Shown here piece after piece: positions 44,634-52,683 of a stretch of 64,000 nt of DNA. The stretch is taken from NCBI RefSeq assembly GCF_013003915.1, contig NZ_JABAIV010000006.1, positions 220,812 through 284,811 of the forward strand, read 5' to 3'. A model generated the notes under the pieces. That model was given only the letters and a program-made list of their open reading frames with translations. It did no database searches and was not told the DNA's origin. The DNA comes from Telluria aromaticivorans. GTDB lineage: Bacteria; Pseudomonadota; Gammaproteobacteria; Burkholderiales; Burkholderiaceae_D. Each line of letters opens with the position of its first letter. Within the stretch, counting starts at the first letter, position 1. Position numbers and translations under genes: made by a program.

Positions 44634-46574
44634 CTACTTCCTCTGCGAGCGCGGAAACCGCAGGTAATACTTCAGCCCCTGCCCCGGTGCGCTCTCTACC
44701 CGCACCGTCCCGCCCAGCGGCCCCGTCACCAGGTTGTACAGGATATGCGCGCCCAGCCCGCTGCCCCCAGTCCCGCGCTTGGTGGTGAAGAACGGGTCGA
44801 ACAGCTTGTCCAGCGTCTCCTTGTCCATCCCCGCGCCGTCGTCGGCGTACTCGAACACCACCTGCTCGTCCTCGAGCGCCGCGCGGATCGTGATTCTCCC
44901 GTGCTGTTCGTGCTCGAAGCCGTGCACCAGCGAATTCATGACCATGTTGGTGACGATCTGCGAGACCGCGCCCGGGAAGCTGTCGAGCACCAGGTCCTTG
45001 GCGCACTCGACTTCCACCTTCACCTTGCGGCCCTTGAACTTGGGCTGCAGCGACAGCAGTACCTCGTTCAGGTAGGCGCACAGGTTGAAGTTGCGGATGT
45101 CGTCGGATGACTGGTCCACCGCCACCTGCTTGAAGCTGCGCACCAGCGCCGCGGCCCGTTGCGTGTTGGTGGTCATGATGCGCAGCGACTGGTCGATGAT
45201 GTCGAGGAAGGAGTTCAGGCTGTCTTCGGTCATCTCGCCCGCCGCCAGCTCTTCGCGCGTGAGCTTGAGTTCCTGCACCAGGTGACTGGTGGCCGTCACG
45301 CAGATGCCCAGCGGGGTGTTGATCTCGTGCGCCACGCCCGCTACCAGCCGTCCCAGCGAGGCCAGCTTCTCCTGGCGCACCAGTTCCGACTGCGCTTCCT
45401 GCAGGCGGTGCAAGGCTTCGTTCAGGGCCGCATTCTGCGCTTCCAGCGCTTCCTTGGTCTTGCGCATCCGGCGGTCGGCCTGCATGCGCGCCAGCGCCAC
45501 CGCGACGTGGCTGGCCATGAAGGCCAGCAGGTCGAGGTCGGCCTTGGTATAGATGATCGAGGCATCGTAGCTCTGCACGATCAGCACGCCGTAGGGCTGC
45601 TCGTGCACCAGCATCGGCGCGCCCATCCAGCTGGCAATGTCGGTGTTCCCGAGCGGTTCGTGCACCAGGCCGTTGGCCACGAGGTGGCGGAAGCTGGTGG
45701 CGTCGTGAAGCTGGGGCTGCTTGCTCGACAACACGTAGGAACACATCGCCTTCCCGAACGGGAAGCGCTTGACCGGCGCCTCGCGGTCTTTCTGGTCGAC
45801 GAAATACGGGATGCTGATTTCCTGGGTATCCGGGTGGTACAGGCCGATCAGGAAGTTCTCCGCCACCATCAGCTCGCCGATGATGCGGTGCAGGCTGGCC
45901 GACAGCGCGGCGGTGTCGAGCGCCTGGGCCGACAGGCTGGCGATCTGGAACAGCGCATGCTGCACCTGCTCGGCGCGGCTGCGCTCGGCCACCTCGATCG
46001 CCAGCGCGGCGGTGCGTTCCTGTACCGCGCGCTCGAGCCGGTCCATGCTCTGCAGGCCCTGCAGCGCGTTGGAGACGTGGTTCGCGATCTGCGTGAACAG
46101 CGCCTGGTCTTCCTCGCTGTAGGTGACGTTCTTGGTATAGCTCTGGATGACCATCGCGCCCAGCGCCTGCTGGTGCTGGTCGAGCAGCGGCACGCCCATC
46201 CAGTGCTCGGCCGCGCTCCCGTGGCCCCACTGCATGCCCTCGCGGTCGCGCGCCTCGAAGTCGTCGGCCGTGATCATCAGGCGCTGGCGGTTGACCACCA
46301 CCCAGGAAGTCGGCGACTGTTCCGGCGCTGCCAGCGCGATGCGCTGTCCCGGCGCCGGCACTTCGTCGTCGGCTTCGTCGACGAAATACGGGAAGCGGAT
46401 GGTTCCGTCCTCGCGGTCGCACAGCGCCACATAGAAATTGGCCGCATACATGATGCGGCCGAGGGCGCGGTGGACCGCGCAGATGAAGTCGGTGATGTCG
46501 CTGCAGGTGGTCGACAGCTGCCCGATTTCAAGCAGCATCGACTGGACGGCTTCCAGTCGGTCGAGACGTTCCAT
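44634..46574 (-). CDS. Double-GAF sensor histidine kinase
   Basis: A 646-residue soluble kinase without membrane spans. Two GAF domains occupy about 20-175 and 210-360; both have the FYVALCDREDGTIRFPYFVDE and FLIGLYHPDTQEISIPYFVDQ style and thus look like an internal duplication. A coiled-coil (about 365-405) leads to the phosphoacceptor box AGVAHEINTPLG (His416), then the ATP-binding lid with NMVMNSLVHGF (N box), DDGAGMDKETL, FDPFFTTKRGTGGSGLG and a G2 box. It autophosphorylates on His and passes phosphate to a receiver; the convergent DUF3369-HD-GYP regulator is the obvious candidate. No signal is known. Confidence 0.92.
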   Translation of the reverse strand: MERLDRLEAVQSMLLEIGQLSTTCSDITDFICAVHRALGRIMYAANFYVALCDREDGTIRFPYFVDEADDEVPAPGQRIALAAPEQSPTSWVVVNRQRLMITADDFEARDREGMQWGHGSAAEHWMGVPLLDQHQQALGAMVIQSYTKNVTYSEEDQALFTQIANHVSNALQGLQSMDRLERAVQERTAALAIEVAERSRAEQVQHALFQIASLSAQALDTAALSASLHRIIGELMVAENFLIGLYHPDTQEISIPYFVDQKDREAPVKRFPFGKAMCSYVLSSKQPQLHDATSFRHLVANGLVHEPLGNTDIASWMGAPMLVHEQPYGVLIVQSYDASIIYTKADLDLLAFMASHVAVALARMQADRRMRKTKEALEAQNAALNEALHRLQEAQSELVRQEKLASLGRLVAGVAHEINTPLGICVTATSHLVQELKLTREELAAGEMTEDSLNSFLDIIDQSLRIMTTNTQRAAALVRSFKQVAVDQSSDDIRNFNLCAYLNEVLLSLQPKFKGRKVKVEVECAKDLVLDSFPGAVSQIVTNMVMNSLVHGFEHEQHGRITIRAALEDEQVVFEYADDGAGMDKETLDKLFDPFFTTKRGTGGSGLGAHILYNLVTGPLGGTVRVESAPGQGLKYYLRFPRSQRK

Positions 46575-46793
46575 GGTAATCCTTGAAAATTAATTCCCAA
46601 CGGAAATATTAGCAGCAGATCGGGTTGGCAGACAGTGCTTTGGTGGCGCAGGGGCTGTGACGACACGGAAAACAACGGCGAGGCTCAGGCAGTCGCCGGG
46701 AGAGCCCACGGGATTGGCCTGATCTCATCCAGCGTAAATCCCGGGCCACCTATCAAACTATACAATAGTCGTTTTCACAACATGAGGTCTTGA

Positions 46794-48152
46794 ATGCGAC
46801 AGCCAGTCTGGATCCTGATCGCCGGCATGCTGGCAAGCGCCGCCATCCATGCGGCCGAGCCGGAATTCACGGTCGACCAGCTACGGCAGGACGTGCAGTT
46901 CATCCGCCAGTCGATCGGCGAGATCCATCCGGAGCCAGGTTCGTCGATCTCCCGCAGCGACCTCGACAATGCACTGGACATGGCGCACCGGCAGCTGTCG
47001 GTACCGATGAGCCGGGATGCAGCATGGCGTGTTCTCGCCAGGCTCAATGCGCAGTTTGCCGATGCACATTTCGCAGTGCTGCAGCCGCAGTGGCGCGCCC
47101 AGGCCCAGGCGCACCGGGATGCCGGTGGCCTCCTCTTCCCCTACGAGGTGCAGGCAAGCGCCGATGGCAAACTGTTCATCCGTTCCGGCCTGGGCGGAAG
47201 CGCGACTGCGCTCGCCGGGACGCCGGTTGACACCATCAACGGCATTCCAGCAGCCCGGCTCGTGCAGGAGCTCTTGCAGCAGGCACATGGTGATACGCCG
47301 CGGTTCCGGGCCGAGGTGCTGTCGCGCCGCTGGTGGTTCCATTACTGGAAAACGTATGGTGCACCTGCCCGCTATACCTTCTCGCATGGGGGCAGGCTGA
47401 TGGAGGTAGCCGGAAGCGCGGCACGCCCCGAGGCGCTCGTCGGTACCAGCGAATCCGACTTCGACCGCGTCTACCAGTTCGAATTGCTGGGCAAGAACAC
47501 CGCCCTGATGACGGTCAACCAGTTCATCTGGCCGGACAAGCAGAAATTCTATGCATTCACGGCAGCGGCATTCGCGCGCATGCGTGAATCCGGCACCACC
47601 ACCTTGCTGATCGACGTGCGCGAAAACGCCGGCGGCGATGATGACATGTGGAAACAGGGGCTGCTGCCCTACATCGCCACCCGGCCCTATCGCCATGCCT
47701 CGGCGTATGTGAAGAAGGTCATCCCCGGCCGTGCCAGCGGCAGCGAACGCGTCGGCGACATCGTCCAGGCCGAGCTCGATAAGTGGGAGCAGCCGGCGCC
47801 GGCCAATCCACTGCGCTTCACGGGGCGTGTATATGTGCTGGTGGGAGGAATGACTTATTCATCCGCGGTGCTGTTCACTAACGTGATGCAGGATTTCGGA
47901 TTCGGCCGGCTGGCAGGCTCGGGCGGCTATGCCCGCACGCGGCAAAGCGGGGGCAACCAGATCCGGATCCTGCCGAACACCGGCCTGGAACTGGTCTTGC
48001 CGCGTATCGTGTTTGACCGGCCGGCGGGTAGCAGCGCGCCGCTGCTTGTACAGCCGGACATTGCGTTTCCCGATGATCCGTTCAACCGGCGCGCCCTGAT
48101 CGACGCGCTATTGCAGCGCGAAAGCAAGGACAGCGCCTTGATGGGAAGGTGA
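46794..48152 (+). CDS. Exported S41-family peptidase (tail-specific protease-like)
   Basis: A 452-residue exported serine peptidase of the S41 family. Signal peptide: VWILIAGMLASAAIHA. The N-terminal helical region (about 25-90) is followed by the catalytic core with LLIDVRENAGGDDDM and the presumed nucleophile in VGGMTYSSAVLF, then a variable C-terminal part. The Lys of the Ser-Lys dyad and the PDZ domain of CtpA-like members are not obvious, so it is closer to the short S41 proteins of unknown substrate. The start is at 46794 with TGAGG upstream. A single gene. Confidence 0.85.
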   Translation: MRQPVWILIAGMLASAAIHAAEPEFTVDQLRQDVQFIRQSIGEIHPEPGSSISRSDLDNALDMAHRQLSVPMSRDAAWRVLARLNAQFADAHFAVLQPQWRAQAQAHRDAGGLLFPYEVQASADGKLFIRSGLGGSATALAGTPVDTINGIPAARLVQELLQQAHGDTPRFRAEVLSRRWWFHYWKTYGAPARYTFSHGGRLMEVAGSAARPEALVGTSESDFDRVYQFELLGKNTALMTVNQFIWPDKQKFYAFTAAAFARMRESGTTTLLIDVRENAGGDDDMWKQGLLPYIATRPYRHASAYVKKVIPGRASGSERVGDIVQAELDKWEQPAPANPLRFTGRVYVLVGGMTYSSAVLFTNVMQDFGFGRLAGSGGYARTRQSGGNQIRILPNTGLELVLPRIVFDRPAGSSAPLLVQPDIAFPDDPFNRRALIDALLQRESKDSALMGR

Positions 48153-48164
48153 TCGACGAGGGCT

Positions 48165-48188
48165 GGCCAGGACAATCGCTGCCTGGCC
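48165..48188. terminator. Weak hairpin between convergent genes
   Basis: A 7-bp stem (GGCCAGG / CCTGGCC) with a 10-nt loop in the 46-bp gap between the S41 peptidase and the hypothetical gene. No T-run. Confidence 0.35.
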
Positions 48189-48198
48189 GCCGCTCGCT

Positions 48199-48711
48199 TC
48201 AGGCGCGCGGCGCCTTGAAATCGGCCTCGATCCAGGCAATCGCCGACGATTGCGTCAGCTTGAAGCTGGCCGGCACCCGCACCTTCGCCACCTGCTCGCT
48301 CATCTCGTCGGTGGCCGCCAGCATCCCGTACGGATCGTCGTCGTCCGGCACGATATCCAGGGTCACCTTCAGGTTGCCGCTCTTCTCGGTCCACACGTGC
48401 AGGTTCTTGTGCAGGATTGCGTGCAGGTGCTGTTCGTGGCGGCGGATGACCTCCGACGCGGTCTTGACCAGCGTATTGAAGGCATTGGTGTCGAGCGGCT
48501 TCGGGTTCTTCTTGTCGCGGCCCATGGTCCAGGGCCCGACCAGGGCCGGTTCCGGCTCGCCGTCCTTGATCATTGCCACTGCCCAACCCTCGTCGTCTTC
48601 GTTCTTGATGACGCGGGCGGTCCAGCCGTTGCCCTGCCACAGGCGCGGTTCCTGCACCAGTTCGGGTTCGCCCTCGTGGTCTTCGTGATCGTGCTCGATA
48701 TTCTCGTTCAT
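48199..48711 (-). CDS. Acidic cytoplasmic hypothetical protein
   Basis: A 170-residue acidic protein with no recognised domain. It starts with a His/Glu/Asp-rich tail (NIEHDHEDHEGEPELVQEP), then a beta-rich middle (GWTARVIKNEDDEGWAVAMI, LKVTLDIVPDDDDPYG) and a helical end. There is no signal or membrane segment. AGGAAACACGAC precedes the start. By layout it resembles conserved small proteins of this family of bacteria, but I cannot name it. Convergent with the S41 gene. Confidence 0.75.
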   Translation of the reverse strand: MNENIEHDHEDHEGEPELVQEPRLWQGNGWTARVIKNEDDEGWAVAMIKDGEPEPALVGPWTMGRDKKNPKPLDTNAFNTLVKTASEVIRRHEQHLHAILHKNLHVWTEKSGNLKVTLDIVPDDDDPYGMLAATDEMSEQVAKVRVPASFKLTQSSAIAWIEADFKAPRA

Positions 48712-48819
48712 GTCGTGTTTCCTCGTGCTTCCTGTAACGTCAAGCCGAGATCATAGAGGAAACGGGGCGCAGGACGAAGCCCGTTTGGCAGGCCCGCCTT
48801 ATATATCGATGCTGCGGCT

Positions 48820-49050
48820 TCAGGCAATGCGCGGAAAGCGCCAGTCGGGGCGCCGTGGCGGCCGCACCGGCGGGCGATCCGGGGTTGGCTTCGGGTCGAC
48901 GGCGGGCGACGGCGCCTCGCGTTTGAACGGATTGATGATGATCGGCGGTATGGCGGGTGGCGCCGATGGCGGGCCTTTGGGACCGCCGTTGGCCAGTGTG
49001 CAGTGCAGGACGGCCACGTGGTCCCCGATCTTCCGGATGACAGCTTGCAT
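48820..49050 (-). CDS. Short proline-rich hypothetical protein
   Basis: A 76-residue protein with an opening QAVIRKIGDHVAVLHCTL and a Pro-rich tail (PPSAPPAIPPIIINPFKRE ... DRPPVRPPRRPDWRFP). No family is known to me. AGGGGGATCCT precedes the ATG at 49050 at a good distance, which favours it as a real gene; codon use is GC-rich like its neighbours. The 228 bp between its start and the next gene carry no signal I can support. Confidence 0.6.
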   Translation of the reverse strand: MQAVIRKIGDHVAVLHCTLANGGPKGPPSAPPAIPPIIINPFKREAPSPAVDPKPTPDRPPVRPPRRPDWRFPRIA

Positions 49051-49278
49051 AGGATCCCCCTGTTACGGAGCAGGCTGTCAGTATAGGTAACGGACCCATG
49101 AATGCAATGCCAAACCGGCCACGTTGTTTGACGCCCGGAACGCAGCTTTATCGCCCATGCGCGCCTTCCGGTGCGTCAAAATAACAGCCTGTCGCAATCC
49201 GGTGGCCCGTGCGCTTGCGTGTGCTTACAGTACACACATTGCTTGAAGAATCCCAACACACCACCGACGAGGACCGCC

Positions 49279-49662
49279 ATGAAAAAATATGTTCCCTACC
49301 TGCTTCTTTTCCTGTTTGCCCTGCTGCTGTGGGACATGGCGACCGCTGACTTCATGTCGGTCAACTTCGACGGCGACGAAATCGACGGGCCGCTGGGCGC
49401 CTTCCTCGGGCTGGTGTTCGCCGGCGGCGGCGCCATCATCGGTGGCCTGGTGATGCTGGTCGTCGGCGCGGTGCTGGCCGTGGTGTTTGCCGGCCTCGGC
49501 GTGATCCTGCTGGGCGCACTGTGCGTGGCCGCCGTGGCCGTGGCGCTGGCGATCTCGCCGCTGCTGCTGCCCTTGCTGGTTCCGATTGCCATCATCTGGT
49601 TCCTGGCCAGCCGCCAGCGCAAGTCGAGGGTCAAGGACGGCGCCGCGCCGGTAACTGCCTGA
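49279..49662 (+). CDS. Small membrane protein with Gly/Ala-rich spans
   Basis: A 127-residue protein with an N-terminal span (YVPYLLLFLFALLLWDM), a short acidic loop (NFDGDEIDGP) and a Gly/Ala/Val-rich hydrophobic region (about 45-115) that would give two or three further spans, ending with a basic tail (RQRKSRVK). I recognise no family. The start at 49279 follows CGAGGACC. It is followed by a clear terminator at 49681, so it is a single gene. Confidence 0.75.
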   Translation: MKKYVPYLLLFLFALLLWDMATADFMSVNFDGDEIDGPLGAFLGLVFAGGGAIIGGLVMLVVGAVLAVVFAGLGVILLGALCVAAVAVALAISPLLLPLLVPIAIIWFLASRQRKSRVKDGAAPVTA

Positions 49663-49680
49663 GCCTGCTGCACTTCCCCG

Positions 49681-49707
49681 AAACGGCCGGCCCAGCCCGG
49701 CCGTTTT
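49681..49707 (+). terminator. Rho-independent terminator after the small membrane protein gene
   Basis: A 10-bp perfect stem (AAACGGCCGG / CCGGCCGTTT) with a 6-nt loop and a T-rich foot (GTTTT), 19 bp past the stop codon. Confidence 0.8.
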
Positions 49708-49788
49708 GCATGGTGCGGCATTTGCGCTACGTTCCCCGGTGTCGCATGTAGAATCGACCCCGTAGTCATTTTGAAAACGACACGGCGC

Positions 49789-52449
49789 ATGCCCCTGACC
49801 AAGCCCGAACCTGCTCATCCGATCCGTCCCTACCCGCTTGCCCGACTCGTGGTCGTCACGGCCGGGCTGATTGCTGCGCTCGGCTTGGTGACCGCCTCGA
49901 TGCTGTATGCGAGTTACGAAGACACTTTGCGCAACCAGAAGGTGACGCTGCGCAACATGGCGATCGCTTTCGCCGCCCAGACCGCGGGCGTGGCCCAGGC
50001 CATCGACAGCACGGCGCGGCGCACGGCCACCCTCTACCGCGCGCGCGGCGCAGGGGTGCTGGTGCCGGGCTTCGTGGAAGAGCATGCCGGATTGGCCCAT
50101 CCCTACCTGCTGCGCCTGGTCGTCTTCGATGCCACCGGCCGCGTGGCGGCCAGCGTCGCGCCCGCCGAAGGCGGCGCCGACCTGCCCCCGCCCACGCTGC
50201 CGCCCGCGCGCGCCGAAGGGCCGCAAATCAGCATCAGCAACGTCGACCGTGCCACCGGACACGGCATCCTCAATTTCAGCCGCAGCGTGCGCGATGCCGC
50301 CGGCCAGTATGCGGGTACGGTGGCAGCCCAGGTCGACTCGGCCCGCTTTGAGAGCCTGTACCGCTTGATCGAGCTCGGCGAGGGTGGCTCGGTCACCCTG
50401 CTGCACCGCGACGGCACCATGCTGATCCGTGGGCCGGGCTACCCCGCCGGAATCGGCCGTTCGTTCAACGATACGCCGCTATTCAGCGAGCAGCTGCCGC
50501 GGACCAGCCGCGGCGCCTTCGAGTCCACCAGCCCGATCAACGGCAACGTCGGCCTGTATGGCTACGACAGCGTCGAAGGCTTTCCCCTGGTGATCATTAC
50601 CGGCATGAAGCGCAACGTGGCCCTGGAAGCCTGGTACGGGCGGCTGTGGACGGCGCTGGCCTTCTACCTGTCCCTGTCGGGCGTGCTGGTGTTGCTGGCG
50701 TGGCGGGTCGCGCGCGATGCACGGCGCCAGTTCCGCCTGATCGAGCTGGTCTCGGCCAGCGAGGCGCGCCTGGTCAAGCGCTTCGATTACCTCGACTCGA
50801 TCGTAAATGCGGTCGGTGCGCCGATCTGGGTACTCGACAGCGAGCGCCGCATCGTCCTTGCCAACGAAGCCTTTGCGCGCCTGGTCGGCCGGCCGCGCGA
50901 CGTCCTGCCCGGACAGGACGAGCACGCGGTCTTCGATGGCAGCGACGAGGACCGCGAGCGGCGCTACCAGGCGGTGCTCGACCAGGGCGCCAGCCTGGAC
51001 GCCGCCGGCACCATGCGCGACGGCAGCGGCGAAACCCGCACCGTGATCCAGCTGACCACCCGCCTGACCGCAGAAGACGGCAGGGCCCACCTGGTCAACG
51101 TGCTCAGCGACATCACCGAGCGCGAACGCGCCGAAGCGCGCCTGGCCTGGCTGGCCGAGTTCGACCCCGTCACCGGGCTGCCGAACCAGGCCCAGTTCGG
51201 GCGCCAGCTGGCGGCCCGTATTGCGCAAGCGGGCGAAGGCGCCGAAGGTGGCACCCTGGCAGTGGTGGCCCTGGTGCTGGAACGCCTGCGCGAGATCGTC
51301 GACCTGCTCGGCCACGACGCCGGCGACCGCGCGTTGCAGCGCATCGGCGAATTGCTGCGCACCGCGTTTGGCGAGCGGGCCCTGGTGGCGCGCATCCGCG
51401 GCGCAGAATTCGCCTTCCTGCTCGATGCGGCCGGCGGCCGGCAGGCGGTCGAGCAGTTCGCCACCGACGTGCATGCCCTGCTGTCGCGCCCGATCTCGGT
51501 CGACGGGCGCGATTTCTTCCTCAATCCGGTGCTGGGCGTGGCCCTGTCTCCCCAGGACGGGCGCCAGGCGGACGAACTGTACCGCAACGCCCAGGGCGCG
51601 AGCAGCCATGCCGGCAGTGGCGAAGAAGCCATCCATTTCTTCTCGGCCGGCATGCATACCGAGCTCGGCCACCGGCTCACGGTCGAGGCGCACCTGCGCC
51701 GCGCCCTCGAGCGTGGCGAGCTGCGCCTGGTCTACCAGCCCAAGGTGACGATCGACGAGCAGGCGGTGGTCGGTTTCGAAGCGCTGCTGCGCTGGACCAA
51801 TCCCGAACTCGGCCCGGTATCGCCGGTGCAGTTCATCCCGGTTGCCGAACGTACCGGCCTGATCATTCCGATCGGCGCCTGGGTGCTGGAGGAAGCCTGC
51901 CGCCAGATCGGCGAATGGTCGGCCGTGCTGGGGCGGCCGGTGAAGGTGGCGGTGAACTTGTCGCCGCGCCAGTTCTATCAAAAATCCCTGCTCGACACGA
52001 TCCGGCGCTGCCTGGCCCAGTACAATCTGCCCGACGGCAGCCTCGAACTCGAGATCACCGAGACCGCGCTGATGAGCCGCGAAAAGGAAGTCGACGTCCT
52101 GATGCACGACATCCGCGCGCTCGGCGTGGACCTGGCGATCGACGACTTCGGCACCGGCTATTCGAGCCTGGCCTACCTGAAGCGTTTCCCGGTCTCGCGC
52201 CTGAAGGTCGACCGCGCCTTCGTGCGCGACCTCGACCGCGACGAGGACAGCGCCGCGATTGCCCTGTCGATCATCAACCTGGCGCGCGGGCTCAAGCTGA
52301 AGGTAGTGGCCGAAGGCGTCGAAACGCAAGCCCAGCTCGACGTGCTGCGCGGCATGGCCTGCGACGAATACCAGGGCTTCCTGTTCAGCCGGCCGCTCGA
52401 GAGCGACGACGTGCTGCCGCTGCTCGAGCGTGGCCAGCTTCCTGGTTGA
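49789..52449 (+). CDS. Membrane GGDEF-EAL protein with degenerate GGDEF site (probable c-di-GMP phosphodiesterase)
   Basis: An 886-residue signalling protein. A span (about 18-40) and a second (about 280-300) enclose a periplasmic dCACHE-like sensor (about 40-280). A PAS domain (about 335-450, LDSIVNAVGAPIWVLDSERR) precedes a GGDEF domain (about 455-620) whose site reads RGAEF (537-541) instead of GGDEF, so cyclase activity is unlikely. The EAL domain (about 630-880) is intact: EALLRW (664-669), NLSPRQFYQ, DDFGTGYSSL, KVDRAF, AEGVET. It thus probably hydrolyses c-di-GMP with the broken GGDEF as a possible GTP sensor. ATG 49789 is used; a TTG at 49771 is an alternative. Confidence 0.9.
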   Translation: MPLTKPEPAHPIRPYPLARLVVVTAGLIAALGLVTASMLYASYEDTLRNQKVTLRNMAIAFAAQTAGVAQAIDSTARRTATLYRARGAGVLVPGFVEEHAGLAHPYLLRLVVFDATGRVAASVAPAEGGADLPPPTLPPARAEGPQISISNVDRATGHGILNFSRSVRDAAGQYAGTVAAQVDSARFESLYRLIELGEGGSVTLLHRDGTMLIRGPGYPAGIGRSFNDTPLFSEQLPRTSRGAFESTSPINGNVGLYGYDSVEGFPLVIITGMKRNVALEAWYGRLWTALAFYLSLSGVLVLLAWRVARDARRQFRLIELVSASEARLVKRFDYLDSIVNAVGAPIWVLDSERRIVLANEAFARLVGRPRDVLPGQDEHAVFDGSDEDRERRYQAVLDQGASLDAAGTMRDGSGETRTVIQLTTRLTAEDGRAHLVNVLSDITERERAEARLAWLAEFDPVTGLPNQAQFGRQLAARIAQAGEGAEGGTLAVVALVLERLREIVDLLGHDAGDRALQRIGELLRTAFGERALVARIRGAEFAFLLDAAGGRQAVEQFATDVHALLSRPISVDGRDFFLNPVLGVALSPQDGRQADELYRNAQGASSHAGSGEEAIHFFSAGMHTELGHRLTVEAHLRRALERGELRLVYQPKVTIDEQAVVGFEALLRWTNPELGPVSPVQFIPVAERTGLIIPIGAWVLEEACRQIGEWSAVLGRPVKVAVNLSPRQFYQKSLLDTIRRCLAQYNLPDGSLELEITETALMSREKEVDVLMHDIRALGVDLAIDDFGTGYSSLAYLKRFPVSRLKVDRAFVRDLDRDEDSAAIALSIINLARGLKLKVVAEGVETQAQLDVLRGMACDEYQGFLFSRPLESDDVLPLLERGQLPG

Positions 52450-52574
52450 GGAAGAGGGCCTGGTTTTCTTGTCAACTTGCATGTTGTTTTTATACTAAAC
52501 CGTTGTTTTTAAAGCGTTTTTTCTTGCATCGGTGACAAACTTCCATCACATTTCACTAAAAATTGCAACACGGA

Positions 52575-52619
52575 AAATCCACCATAGGTAAAGTGGATTT
52601 ATCTTACTTGGGTAAGATA
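52575..52619 (+). promoter_or_regulatory. Two tandem hairpins upstream of the chemotaxis receptor
   Basis: AAATCCAC / GTGGATTT (52575-52582 with 52593-52600) and TATCTTAC / GTAAGATA (52600-52607 with 52612-52619) adjoin each other, about 65 nt before the ATG. They may be a leader structure of the receptor gene or the terminator of the preceding one. They do not fit known c-di-GMP riboswitch consensus. Confidence 0.4.
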
Positions 52620-52683
52620 ATCCGCGTTGGTTGGGCAGCCAGCGCCGTCGCCGGTTCCGGTATCGATTTTTATGGTGTAGATC

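Noticed and set aside
52560..52683. c-di-GMP riboswitch before the chemotaxis receptor
   Set aside because: The two hairpins do not match the GEMM-I or GEMM-II consensus.
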